NCBI RefSeq assembly: GCF_032854445.1
Contig: NC_088295.1
Span: 66,815,249-66,879,248 of the forward strand
DNA: 64,000 nucleotides
Direction of reading: 5' to 3'
DNA from: Liolophura sinensis
Lineage: Eukaryota; Mollusca; Polyplacophora; Chitonida; Chitonidae
The notes below the pieces were generated by a model. It did not search any database. It was given only the letters and a program-made list of their open reading frames with translations, and was not told the origin of the DNA. The position numbers and the translations under genes were made by a program. The first letter of the stretch is position 1. Each line of letters opens with the position of its first letter. Shown in pieces: positions 1-12,146 of the stretch.

Positions 1-3000
1 TTTCATGCAAGGCAGTTACATGCTGACGCTGCAATCGCGGTCATTGACCCATTTCACGAACCTCACTTCCCCGGGTATCTAATGCCACTTTTATCATCTG
101 AGCCCTGATAAACAACTGCCAATAACCCTGACAATAAATTTTGTTCGGGAATTTCAAATCTTAGCTTGCTTTATATTATATTTCATGCATGATAGACAGT
201 CAAACAGTGGCATCTAAGTTGTAAATGATTATGTCAACTGACTAAATTCGTCGCCATTTTAAAAGTAAGGATATTTAAACTTTACAAAGGGTCATTAGTC
301 ATCATTCCGTTTTTTCGACGAATATTATCAGTCTAACTGTAAAATCATAACAGTTCTTGAAAATCTCGTTCGTGACACACTTTCGAAAATTTCCTCTTTA
401 AGTTTCCTTTATCTGTTATGTCGTGTCTTCATTTGGCTTTACATACACATCACATAATGTTTGTCTCGGCCCTGGACAAATAAAACCTCGCCTGTAAGCC
501 TTGCTTTTACAGTTTGTTAGAGAATAAAAGCTCGATGATACTTTTCCTTCACCAGACTGTTAATATAAAGCGTTGGAATGATCATCAGGAACCATCCATA
601 GAATTGACCGCCACCGTGCATGTATAAGTGGAAATCCTTGACCATGGCGTTAAGAAGACATTAAATAAATAAATCCATCCTGATTCTAAGTCTGAGTCTA
701 CCCGAGTTGAACTTTGGCTATGGCTTACCAAATCAGTCTTTTTTTTCAAACTAGAGTCTGATTCTACCTCAGTTCACCGTTGGCGTGGCTTACTGGAGTA
801 ATCTTGAACATTAACATATATGACACCGAGTTTTCTGGCTTTGACTTCCACGTAAGGACAAAGCACAAGTACAGATGCATGGACATGTACCTTGAGTATT
901 TCTTAATTTATTCATTGTTTTTACATTGAGTGATTGTTTAATGAAATGATTAGGTGTGAGTTGCAATATACATTATTCGATTATTTCCTTTTCGAAGTCT
1001 TTGTATTATCACACGTTTTCAGTATCGGTTGTCTTCGCTTGGAGATTGTTTACGATAGCGTTAATAACTGTGTACGAGTTCCATTCACTAATGTTAAGGG
1101 CTGCATTCGTGTCTGTTGGTAGTCCTTTATAACATGTTATTGTGCCCCACAGCAGTGTTTTTCCCTGACAAAGCACAATCGTGCTCACTTGTGCTGAACA
1201 ACATACGTTCAGCGCAGATTCGTTGGCATTTCGAACACAGTTTATCCTTAGCACCAATAATTGTACAAAGGAGTTTGTCAGTGAGCGTTGATCACAGCTG
1301 TTTATTTATGGCGGGATCAAAACGTCCTGTAAAATCCCCTGGGGCTATAGCAGCTAGCCCCTTGCGCTGGAAACAACCAATAGTTGCCTCCGAGATGTCC
1401 CTAGTTCTCATATTCGGTGCCTACGAGCAAGGTGGGATCGCTATCTCTTAAAATATGGCCGATTTGAAATGAGACAGGGGTATTTTAGTGCTTGGCTATC
1501 ATATCTGTTCCAGCATGTTCTTAGGCAGATGGAAATGATGGAATTGGCTGTGCCATTGACCTGTGGGACATTGAACCAATTTGTAAACACTTAGGCGGAC
1601 AAAATGATGCCATGAAACCTGATACTCAGTTGGAAAGACACTGCGCTGCCCCCCAGACCACCCCATGTTCCTCTCCTATCAAAGTAGTAATACCAAAGGA
1701 AAAGTAAAAATGATTTTCATTTATTGTAACTTAAACGTAATTACTGACCATTGATTAACGCTTTGCATTGGAGTTATAAATAATTTCACCAATGAAACAC
1801 ACAGTCAAGTTTCAGAACTGTAAATTTGACAATAAGTGTCCTGCTACCAATAAGCTACCAAAAAAACATTAACTCACAACATCAAAATGTTGTGGAAAAA
1901 CTGATCTGAGAGTGCTTCATTTACCAAACATACCTACAGAAGAAAAACTGCCTGTCTGAATTTTCGTTTGCAACAAGCATATACTGTTAACATGAGGAAC
2001 GTAATTCCCTTCAAAAGAACAAAAGCAAACTTTCTAGCGTACCTCATAAAAAAATAAAGCCAGGATTGTAAAATATAAAAAGTTGTAAATGGTACAGACT
2101 AAATAGCGCAATTAAGTTTGATAACCGGTAACCTAAGTATTGTTTTAAATGAGATAGGTAATATCCCCGTGACATGATTCCTAATTTGGGAATTGGCCTT
2201 TTTCATCTGGACCGTCCATTTGGTAGATAGATCCACATTTCCACATGTTTGCATATTGCACTTCTTTTTTAGTTTATTAGTATTATTACGAGGAGTATCT
2301 TGTAGGCTTTTAATGCCGTCCTGTACCGTCAAGCGACATGCTAATACACGCTGATTACACAGTATCACAATGGGAAACTTGTCTGAATAAACCTGAAATT
2401 AATCACCGAAAGACATATTCAACTTATTTGAAGAGTATCGCTGCTGTCTAGACGGCACACTTATCCTTACGTCCAAGGGTTAACTCGGGGCTCTTTGGTG
2501 GCCTCTGAAAGACTCTCAGAGTTAAATAATCTATGTCATTCTTAGGAAATGAGGACAGTAATGTCCACTATGGCTCAGCAAAGATTACTGCAAAATAAAT
2601 GTTGGTAGCATTTTTTCATCCCAACGTACCATTTGTAGCGGTTCATCTATTCTACTGGCATACTCATGCCAGGAGCAAAATTCAGAATAATTATATGTAT
2701 AGGTCTGCTTGAAACTTGTACAGAAGCGAGAATGTTTCATTTTGAGAACCTAAGTGATAACAACTTTTTATTCTTCTCAAAAATATTTCAATCCTGAAGA
2801 AATACAGAAACAGTTGAAATGTACGTTTCTTCACGTTGCGCAACAAATTTGGTTTTCACACGTTTGGATCGATAATCATGCTTTTTGTATAACTTGAGAT
2901 GACATTTTGGAGGGTCATAACGTCTTGGAACATTGTCACAAAAGGAAAAAAAATTACATCGAAATAACACGAATGGGCCATGGTACATATAACTGACACA

Positions 3001-3955
3001 AACATCCCCTCCGCAAACATCAAGCTCTTCTCATACATTTGTCTATTTGTATAATTGTTGTAAGTAGCCAAAATAAAGCCATTGCTGCAAAATAAATGGG
3101 AAAGATGTTTTGACACCAAGGCCAATAACACTGAGAGGTAATATCAAACACCAGTATTATGAAACTTTACTTAGAAAATATTTATTCACTAGATTATTTG
3201 TCTGGGTAGATGACAAAGTTAGTGGTTAGTAAACATTGGTTCGTCTTGAAAAGACGGTATCACCAGACCACTCATAAAGGATCAGTACATGTGTGGACCA
3301 AGACTATGAGCATGTAGAGCTTCAGGGATGATTTATGCCTCTGGCTGTGGCTTGGTACCAAGAGTTAGATCTGCTTGACTCTCAGAAGTAAAGACTTGTT
3401 AGATATATTCCACACGTTGCAATATCAGTGTTACAAACAGCATGGATGTGATCTGTATAACATATCCAAATTGGTCTTAATTAATTTATTTCACACTGCC
3501 TTTGTTCCCAAAACACTAATCTGGCTTATTAAAATAAGTTCTTCTACATTAAACTTTTTATGGTCCTAATGATAGCCTGGTAATCAGTTGAGGTTGATTG
3601 GTTTGAGGTTTTGCCGATAGAATGCGCATGCCCTGATCACAGCTGTTGACGCGCTGTCATCTGTGTATTTCCGGCCCTAGGATCACGAAGCGATCTTAGA
3701 CTTCACTCAAAATTTCAGATCACTTTAAAACTCTTATTTTTTGTGTAACAATATCAAAATATTTCTTCACAACGTAAATTCTGGGTAAGCTATTGTAAAA
3801 CAAATTTCAGCTAAATAACGAAATGGAAAATAGCAAGTTTATTGATTGATTGTAGAAACATAAACTTATGTTGTATGCTATATTGTTGGCATTTTTCAAA
3901 CTTTTGTGGTAAAAAATTTAATCCTTTATGCATAAATAGGAGATTTCTATTGATT
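1..3955. other. No supported gene
   Basis: AT-rich sequence with only short chance ORFs. The GC-richer stretch 1300-1445 holds an ATG frame (MAGSKRPVKSPGAIAASPLR) ending near CAAG|gtggga that could be a first exon, but nothing supports it further. A possible SINE tail is at 560-676. Confidence 0.5.
560..676 (+). mobile_element. Possible SINE tail
   Basis: CATGGCGTTAAGAAGACATT followed by AAATAAATAAAT resembles the 3' end of a retroposon; the upstream part is not matched elsewhere in the window. Confidence 0.3.
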
Positions 3956-3959
3956 TACC

Positions 3960-4135
3960 GCCTCTCCGGCCCTACGTGGAGACGTCTGACAGCAACCAGC
4001 GACTAGTAGTGGGTTTTCTCGGGATTCAGTCCTGTCCTGTTTTCTCCCACCATGATGCAGGCCGTCGTCAAATAAATGTAATAGTCTTGACTACAACGTA
4101 AAAACCAATCAGATAAATAAATAAACAAATTATTT
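3960..4135 (+). mobile_element. SINE-A, old degenerate copy
   Basis: Recognisable are CTCTCCGGCCCTACGTGG, GACAGCAACC, TTCTCCCACCATGATGC, GGCCGTCGTC and a tail ACCAATCAGATAAATAAATA. The tRNA head is missing and the tail is interrupted. Confidence 0.7.
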
Positions 4136-4777
4136 TACAGGTCAATAATCCATGAACACCTTTGTTTCAGCATGCTGTGAAGCGAGAGACATTTTTGATA
4201 ATATACAGTTCAATTTCTTCGGGAAAAAAGAAAACCTGTTTTATAGCATAATATTTGTTTAGGGCAGCCGTCTTAACGTGGTCATTAGGACTGATCCCAT
4301 TTTAGAAGGACAGCTGACTCAAGGCCAATTGAATTCTAGTTTTGCCGCTACAATTTGGGCACTTGGATCACAACCATAGCTGTGCTGCCAATCAAGTGAG
4401 ATGTGTATTCTAAGAATGTTGCACAAACATAAAAATGATGGATGATAACATTTAACATTTTATCCATTACACTTACAAAGTTAGAATTGAATACGTGCTT
4501 GGAATATATCAATGACCTTCTCTGAAAAGAAAATTTACCACCGTCTTTTTTATTAAAACCACATTTTAGCCACAAATAATCCATTTTAAAAGGAATTAAT
4601 TCCCACAGTTTGAGGATAAAAAAACAGCGCTAAATATATCACATTTTATGATTTTCTAGCTGTTCATCTTTGAAAAAAATCATTGACGCATCGATCTATA
4701 AATATGAACATTATGCAACTGGGTGTACGGGTCGTGATGACGAGGGTGTTCGCCATGACGCTCTAGTAAGACAGCAC

Positions 4778-4868
4778 TATAAAGGCGTCAAGAAATCAGC
4801 CTCCAACAAGGAGAGTAGGGCATGACACGACGGAAATCATGGAACGATTTGAATGTTTGCATCAAAAC
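4778..4868 (+). promoter_or_regulatory. TATA box followed by a short ORF and donor (possible promoter / first exon)
   Basis: CTATAAAGGCG at 4777-4787 is followed 40 bases later by ATG at 4822, then 15 open codons and gtaagc at about 4869. The arrangement mimics a first exon, but no downstream exon is recognisable and the sequence runs into a SINE-A copy at 5.19 kb. Low support. Confidence 0.15.
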
Positions 4869-5188
4869 ATGTAAGCTAGAGTTGCATGCAACAGAAAGTT
4901 TGACAACCATGCGGGCATATCTGTATTCCATGTTCAAAGAAATAAGTCAGTCGGTCGAAATCTAGTTTATGTAATTTTGCCATTAAAACATAACTAATAA
5001 CGTCTTGTGGCATCCTTAAAGCCACCGTCTGTCTCCATAATGTCTAACAATAGAAATGCGAAAAACCGAAAGAAGTTCTGCGAGAATGTTTAGCATCCTA
5101 ACGCATGGTGTGACTTTTTACCGCTGTCGTAAATGTACCAAGGGTTTGAAGCCCAGGAATGTCTCTATAAACATTACTTGGTGCAACA

Positions 5189-5296
5189 GGGGGCCTCCGT
5201 GGTCGAAGGGGTTAGCACGCCAGCAGGGCGCAATGCACAGAACCCTCTCACCAATGCGGTCGCTGAGAGTACTGCGTAAAACACCAATTAAATAAC
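5189..5296 (+). mobile_element. SINE-A, head fused to tail (internal deletion)
   Basis: GGGGCCTCCGTGGTCGAAGG through CAATGCGGTCGCTGAGAG is joined directly to TACTGCGTAAAACACCAATT. The B box and conserved middle are absent. Confidence 0.85.
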
Positions 5297-5496
5297 TACT
5301 TCGTGTAACATAACCAATTGAGTGTGATAAGGGGAAGTAGTTTATCATCTGCAGTTTTCTGAGTTGCAAGATGTTTGAAACGCGGCCATGACAGTATAAA
5401 ATTTGAGTAAATCAATATGAGAAGTATTTTATATCTAGCCTGCTTTTACAAACGCCTAGGGATTACTAATCTAAACCTAATGTACATATTTAATAA

Positions 5497-5566
5497 ACCA
5501 GGGTGGTGCTACCCAAGAAACATTGCCATCAACCAGGGTGGTGCTACCCAAGGAACATTGCCATCA
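5497..5566. repeat. 35-bp tandem duplication (2 copies)
   Basis: ACCAGGGTGGTGCTACCCAA begins each unit; the copies differ at one base (GAAAC/GGAAC). The unit contains the palindrome GGTGGTGCTACC-like stem. Confidence 0.85.
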
Positions 5567-6499
5567 ACATGCATGAGATATATTTCAGATGACCACCAAG
5601 ATTATTGTATTTCTTTTCTTTGCATGACTCCATTATCGTATTTCAAAGTCCAAAATCTAAAGTGATAATTAGACATAGCCTAATAACAGTTAATGACTGT
5701 TATGGTTAATGACTTTATCATCTGATGTCATCAAAGGAATTGTAGTATCAGTTACCTGGCTGTGAGTGCTGGGTTCATGCTCCCCACATGGATTAAATTA
5801 AATGGAAGAAATATGCATAATACTGGAGTGTGTGTTCGTATCCATCGAAGGAATTTAAACCAATGATGAATATAGCTGTGAGTGCGTTGCATTGAATTGT
5901 TGTTATAAAAGCTATTAGTTACATTAAATATGAAATAGAATATACGTAAAACAACAAGGTACAAAGTATTAATAAGATGTTGAAGTTTATGATGTGTTGT
6001 ACTGTCCTGTGGCCGTAAGACTGCTGCATATATACATCCACACTAGTAAATCAGACGGTCTGTTATGCCGGGCGGGACTCCTGCTAAACGATTGGCGTAA
6101 AATGCTTTCGCCAGACCACTACACGTCAGTTAACTGAGATTGTTAATTTTACTACATTTCGTGCTCGCTCGGTTGTAAGTTCATTGATTCAGCAGTACAA
6201 TTCAGTACTAGACAAACATCAGTCTGCTTCAGAAAATATATCACCAAAGTATTAATAGGTTCAAAATTTTCGGCCGTATGCTCAAGACTGTATCACTTAT
6301 AAGACGACTGGAAACACTATGGCAAGGGAAACGCACGACCGTCCGCAGGTTTCTGGAAGACCAAGATTTTTTGATATTTTTCCTATTACATCAGATGTGT
6401 CCATCATAATGTATCAGGGAGACAGGCTATGTTCTGTTGAAAAGAACAGGCTATTGATGAGACCTAATTACGACAACTAAAAAACTCCCTGAAATAACA

Positions 6500-6745
6500 T
6501 GATTTTATATTAACTACAAATAACCAACAGAGACAGGCTATTACATAATTCTGTAATGAAACAGAAAAACATAATTTACAACCAAGGTTCTTTGGTGTAA
6601 TGATGCCTCTACAATGGCTGTCTAAATTGGAGTTTTGACAGAGGCTTATGGTTGTTTTTACCTTTTGCCAAATTGGAGTCGATGTCTGTGTATTTTCAAA
6701 CTGAGGAGAGGCCACCGACAAAGTCCGAAATTTATGGTGATCCAG
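6500..6745. repeat. DR7 copy 1
   Basis: CATAATTCTGTAATGAAACAG, TTTTTACCTTTTGCC and GGAGAGGCC blocks recur in order at 10235-10440 with many differences. Confidence 0.4.
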
Positions 6746-7013
6746 CTTTTGCTGACAAATTCCTGTCAAACAGATATCCTATTAATTTTTTGCACGGAAG
6801 TATCCAAAATATGTTGTAAGTGTTGCTCAAGTTTTATTGATGACTTTATTGACAGATTCTATCCGTCAACGACGCCAGCCTTTTAACCAGCAATTTATGG
6901 CGGACATGTGGTAAGAGCAAGCCACTTCTGCTCGTGTTATTAAAAATATATTTATGGCAATCATTTTCGAATTTTGAATATGGGCATTTGAATGATGATG
7001 AAAAAAAATTTTG

Positions 7014-7340
7014 ACTGAATACGTCAACGCGTTAAACTCCAAGTACTCCCTCACTGAATACGTCAACACGTTAAACTCCAAGTACTCCCTCACTGAATAC
7101 GTCAACGCGTTAAACTCCAAGTACTCCCTCACTGAATACGTCAACACGTTAAACTCCAAGTACTCCCTCAATGAATACGTCAACGCGTTAAACTCCAAGT
7201 ACTCCCTCACTGAATACGTCAACACGTTAAACTCCAAGTACTCCCTCACTGAATACGTCAACGCGTTAAACTCCAAGTACTCCCTCACTGAATACGTCAA
7301 CACGTTAAACTCCAAGTACTCCCTCACTGAATACGTCAAC
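7014..7340. repeat. 39-bp minisatellite in perfect A/B alternation (8.4 units)
   Basis: The unit ACTGAATACGTCAAC(G/A)CG + TTAAACTCCAAGTACTCCCTC is repeated with one base alternating G, A, G, A throughout, so the true repeat is a 78-bp dimer in four copies. A single further change (C to A at about 7169) occurs. As 39 is divisible by 3, every frame without a stop stays open on both strands: TEYVNALNSKYSL on plus and TYSVREYLEFNAL on minus. The resulting 114- and 168-residue frames are therefore not evidence of genes. Confidence 0.95.
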
Positions 7341-7360
7341 ATTATTATATGTTGACGTAT
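7332..7360. repeat. Inverted repeat at the right end of the 39-bp array
   Basis: TACGTCAAC, the array's last bases, is mirrored by GTTGACGTA after an ATTATTATAT spacer. Confidence 0.7.
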
Positions 7361-8639
7361 TACATTTTGCAATCTAGCTAACTAGAAATTTCCTTGACAC
7401 ATTTCTTCGTTACTGGCTTTATTTTTCCTGATCTGTGACGAAATATAATATTGCTGTTAAACTCAGATGTCATGTCTATAAAACATCGGACATTATGCTT
7501 CACAAAATCACAGTATGCCTTCATTACCTTATACAGGGTGGCCACGTGAGGGAGTAGTGCCTGTCACAAACTTTGACTCTTTACACACAACTTGAGTTTC
7601 ATTCCCAGTCTTCAGTAACAAGCTGCTCTAGGAATTCACTCGTGTATTCCATAAGTGATGTTATCAAGCTTGGCGTAAATGGTGACTAACCTAATACTCT
7701 CACATGTAGAAGCATTAGCATCATCTCAAAAAACTATTATCTAATATATTTTCGAATTATAAATAGTATTCTCATATTAAAAGTCATAACTGTTTCCTGT
7801 TAACGATATGTGAACCGGAATTGACACATATATATGATATAGATATAAATATATGCTTGAAATCAATAGAGAATTTCTTGAGAAGCAAAGTCATCTTTCA
7901 TTAACTTAAAACCATGAATATTTTTTTCAAAATCAGGTATTTTAGAGACATGGGCCAAATATATCACCTCCATTGAGGTTTTTCACTGTTGCCTTATTTT
8001 TTGGTGTAAAACAAATTATTGATACAGTTGATTGTCCAGATGCGTTTTTTTAGGCGCCGAGAGCGTCGTTTTAATTTATTGCCCAGACACTTTAGCCAAA
8101 ATTTAACTTTACAACAGGAATGTAAAAACAGAGTGCCTGTTCCCTTTTGACTCTAACTTTCCTAAGTTTTGCAATGAGTATAATTCTCTTGTAAGTAAAT
8201 ATGGGCAGAACGTCCAGAATCTCTGTAATAATGACTGTAACGCAAGACTAGGAGATGTATATTCATCGTGTTGAATTGGATCGCCACGTTGGATATATGA
8301 GCAGTTACAATCAAAGCGCAACTGATATACTTATTATATTATCGACAACTTATATACTAGAATGGTACACGATTTGGAAACAGATTCATTCACCTCGAAC
8401 ATACCTTGCGTCTTTTCAACATCACTGAAAGCTGTTCACTGCTAAATTGTCCTTTTTGGAATTGGCCTTTCGATTATTGGCTGGTATACGATGTCTGTTG
8501 CGACGCAAGACCTTAACATTTTATCATGGGGTAGGAACTATTTCTACTTTAAGATTTTTTACAACATCCAAACATTTAAACGTGTACTTTCTTAATATAA
8601 AGATTCGATGTATGAAATTCACGTATGAAATTACTTGTG

Positions 8640-8690
8640 TGAACAGAAGCTCACTTATATGGCGTTGAGCCATAATCATTCAATCATTCA
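8640..8690 (+). repeat. DR9: 3' end fragment
   Basis: TATGGCGTTGAGCCATAATC ATTCAATCATTC, as at 53440-53475. Confidence 0.45.
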
Positions 8691-8985
8691 TATAAACAAG
8701 AGTGCTTTTCCGTCCCTTACCTGTGTTACCTCTTTGGTAAGGATAATTAATTATACTTACAGGCTGACATATTAGGATCATGCATTGTGCCACTGATTTC
8801 ATTTTAAATTTGTGTGTGTAAAGACACCAGAAAGCAGTGCTTTACTGGGTAAATAGAGGGTAATGATATGGACGAATAACTAAAATATTTCTGTCGCGGG
8901 TAAGAAATCTCATGGTAACAGGTGGTAGGATCGTGACATGCTGCAAAGTGCTGTCTCCACAGACTGTGCGTCTATTACCAGGGAC

Positions 8986-9172
8986 TAAACCCATGTGCTC
9001 TGAGATTTCAAGCATTCATATAGGTTGAATACCTGGGTACCTGTGTTGAATACACACCAAAATCTCTCACGACATCTTTCTGTAAAGAAACGAACTTAAA
9101 GCTAAAGGATCCTGAAATATTGATCGCCGCTTAACCCATGTCCTCTGAGGTTTCAAGGAGTCATGTAGGTTT
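8986..9172. repeat. Diverged direct duplication
   Basis: AACCCATGTGCTCTGAGATT TCAAG at 8988 and AACCCATGTCCTCTGAGGTT TCAAG at 9133 with following AT-AGGTT blocks; about 145 bp apart. Confidence 0.6.
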
Positions 9173-9174
9173 TT

Positions 9175-9290
9175 AATCATACCTATGCATGTATGTTTCC
9201 AAAATCATACTTATGCATGTATGTTTCCAAAATCATACCTATGCATGTATGTCTGAAAAAACATACATATAGCATGAATGTTTCAAACAA
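9175..9290. repeat. 28-bp tandem repeat (4 units)
   Basis: AATCATACCTATGCATGTAT GTTTCCAA repeated; the first three units are near identical and the fourth is diverged. Confidence 0.88.
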
Positions 9291-9689
9291 ACATCTATTT
9301 AAATGTATTATCGTACACTGTAATGTGAACATACACAAAGCGCCAAATTATTAATGTGGAATTAAAACGCAGAATCTTTCACTAAGTGTGTAGTTAAAAT
9401 GTCAGCAGAAATCTTCAGGATAATGTGTTAATTTTTTTTAATTGTGTTCTTTGCAAACTTTACAATCTGAAAGGAGCTGACTGCATGATATTTTTAATAT
9501 GTTGTATCTTTTCTGTGCTAAAACGCAGTTAATGTCTTTCTCTGACATCCTGAAAGCCTCCAACCATAAAGGACAAAAAGATGAATTCATTGATGAGAGT
9601 ATGGAACTTGGGTCTGAAATGCTGCTTAGTGTTCTCTCCAACAATAGGCCAATATTTTGAAGCGAAGAAAACCACTTGTCCGGGTGACA

Positions 9690-9775
9690 GTGATATCAGT
9701 CTAAGAGAACGTCAAGTTGAACCACTTTGTCAGCTGGATGTTTTGCAGCTGCCAAATACTTTGAAAGTTTTATAA
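9690..9775 (+). repeat. DR8 copy 1
   Basis: CACTTTGTCAGCTGGATGTT and TTGCAGCTGCCAAATACTTT. Related segments are at 36790 (-), 46700 (-) and 62850 (+). Confidence 0.45.
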
Positions 9776-10234
9776 ACATCAGTTTGGGGTAATTTAAATG
9801 ATGAGTCTTTCAAACCCTTAATAACTCCGGAATTTAAGATTCAGCTGAGATTGTTTTTAGCTTAAACTGAATCGACTTGCGTGTTGCGCACTGTACATAG
9901 TTATTATTAAGTATCTCTTTGCCGTAAGTCAACAAAACCATTTCTCAAGTAATTGTTATATTATAGTGAAGGTTTTACGTCTTGCGTTAAGATTTAATAA
10001 ACTTTCTGAGAAAAAATTAAGAAACCTTTTATTAAGTGGAAAGTGTTGCCAATTTTCCAGTATTCCAGTAAGAGGCCACGAATCAGTTTGTTTAAAGCCT
10101 TTCATGATCTAGTTTTAAAAATAAAATATACCAGTTACGTCAGACGTCTCTTGGCTTTGAAACATTAAGCTGTACAAAAGAATTGACAGTCTAGGTTGTC
10201 ATGTCACCATCCATTTATAACAAAGAATAACCTT

Positions 10235-10440
10235 TTCATCTCAAAAGCATACTTGACAAACAATTGCATAATTCAACAATGAGACAGAAAAAGTAATTTA
10301 TATCTTAAGTTGTTAAATGGATTATTTTCTACATGAGTGATGGGAATTGGTGTCTTCATAGAATTTTTTGCCTTTTCTAAAACTGAAAACGTCGTGTGTG
10401 TCTTTCCGTGTTGTGGAGAGGCTGTCAACATATATAATTT
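10235..10440. repeat. DR7 copy 2
   Basis: GCATAATTCAACAATGAGAC, TTTTTTGCCTTTTCTAAAAC and GTGGAGAGGC in the same order as 6500-6745. It directly precedes DR2 copy A. Confidence 0.4.
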
Positions 10441-10455
10441 AAGACGAACAGCATA

Positions 10456-10710
10456 GGGTGTAAGACCAGAGCAGCGACGACAGTGTGATGGTTAGCAAAT
10501 GGTCACATGTAACCGTTGAAATACGGCCTCTTGTCAGTTTACCTCAGTCAAGGTTTTATCCTAACTGTTCATGTAAATGCATAAATAGTACTTAACACGG
10601 CTCTCACCCCCTGTTTTACCTGGTGAGTGACGAGACGCCAGTTATCACGCTGTCGTTGGTACTTCCCTCGTGGTTTATGACAAGACGCCAGTTATCACTC
10701 TGTCGATACT
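10456..10710 (+). mobile_element. DR2 copy A with two inverted 50-bp units (MITE-like)
   Basis: Begins CCAGAGCAGCGACGACAGTG, continues GGCCTCTTGTCAGTTTACCT and TGTTCATGTAAATGCATAAA. At 10632 and 10682, exactly 50 bp apart, the inverted sequence GACGCCAGTTATCAC(G/T)CTGTCG closes it. The start and end are thus inverted relatives of each other, as in a MITE, and of the 33-kb satellite monomer. No transposase. Confidence 0.6.
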
Positions 10711-11781
10711 GTTTTCTAGTTGTGTGACTTGTTATGAAAAACCCATGAGGTGTTCTCAGTATCTGCATTGATGAGAGGACATACGAATTACTTGAAGACA
10801 AAACCTGATCAATGGTTGCAGGTTTTCAAAGAACACCGAGCATTCGACATGGCCTTTGTTTCTCAATTATCTGAAGAATAAGATAAAAAAGGGTGCACAA
10901 TTATCATCTAAACGTACATTTTCGTGTCGTATGGGAACCGAACAAAGAGAACGCCGTAATTCATTGAGCAGCATTGAGCTTCAATTCTAGCGGATAAATA
11001 TTTAGGCAATCAAATTCACCAGAAACATTTTCCAGAAAACAGAAAATTGGTTTTTCTTAACAAATACAGTTCAGAACAGTAGATTTGAGGTAAAGGTACG
11101 CCGGATTTAGTAACAAAAACTAAGGCTACCTGCGGATTAGGCACTCTGTGCCTGCGATCATGTTATAGGTAAATATGTATCCTTGTGTAGAATTCTAAAG
11201 GCTTCAAAAGCAGTTCTGTGTTTGTTGCCATAACCGTATTTATAATGTTTTTTCATAAAGCGTAAGTTTAGATAAATATCTCCTTTCAAAGTGTAGTAAA
11301 ACAAGATGATTAATCCACTGTACTGAATTTAAACAAACTGTAATTTATTCCCTAGAAAAGTCAAATTTGTGTCATCTTTCATTATGCGATGAAATGCATT
11401 TTGCAGTTATTCGATTTTCATTGATTTTAATTGCATCTAAGAAACCGTATCATTGAGAATTTGCCAATATGATGTCTTTGCTTTATAACATTCAACTATC
11501 AAACCGTCAGTTTGTCAATATGGCCGAAGCTTTGAGGCTGAGTTTAAGCTCTAACGATATGTTCTTGAGGTCTCGGCAAATCTGCATGTATATATTCGTA
11601 CCATTTTTGGAACCCGATAGCTTTTATTAAATACTCTAAGTTTGTAGTTTTGCTTTTATTACAAATTTAAAGCATAGGTATTTAGCATTGAGGAATAGCA
11701 CCACACATGTCATACTTGTACTAGACACGTCTTATTAACTGCATCTATGGCCAGTTACATGTACTTACCAAATGGGTACAC

Positions 11782-12146
11782 TTATATAGCCAGAACGTGC
11801 TTTCCAGAACCGGTGACTTCGGACTCAAGCTTTACTCGGACAAATGTTTTTCTTAAAACTGTTTTTGTCTTCCAGCTCTGAGGATAACAACCGACTGCCG
11901 ATCGCCAGTATGTCAAAACACAAAACATAAAGTTCATACACAAGATAAAGTTGTACATTACTATCTGAAGCATCCTCTCGTCATGTGTGAATTGCCAATA
12001 TATGAGTAGATATAGGCACTGAACTACAAGTACACAAGAGAACATTGGATGAATTACTGATCGGAATTTAACTCCACGTTGACAGCTTTTCAGCCGTGTA
12101 GTGGTGAAGATGATTTTGAAGCAAATTGCTAAGCCTTTGTAATTCA
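11782..12146 (-). CDS. Candidate terminal exon with two hydrophobic segments
   Basis: On the minus strand a CAG acceptor-like site precedes about 120 open codons to TAA. The first in-frame ATG comes after about 30 codons, so an upstream exon is implied. Two hydrophobic stretches can be seen, MFSCVLVVQCLYLLIYW and MYNFILCMNFMFCVLTYW, separated by a short polar loop (QFTHDERMLQI), followed by a basic C-terminal tail. This resembles part of a multi-pass membrane protein with a cytoplasmic tail. No receptor signature motif is visible, and the length is near what chance allows. The family is unassigned. Confidence 0.27.

Larger units (their letters stand above)
5570..8635. other. No supported gene; DR7 copy and the 39-bp array only
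   Basis: Apart from 6500-6745 and 7014-7360, I see nothing beyond AT-rich background. Confidence 0.5.

Noticed and set aside
6866-7372. 168- and 114-residue ORFs on opposite strands
   Set aside because: Both are translations of the 39-bp repeat, whose length is a multiple of three.
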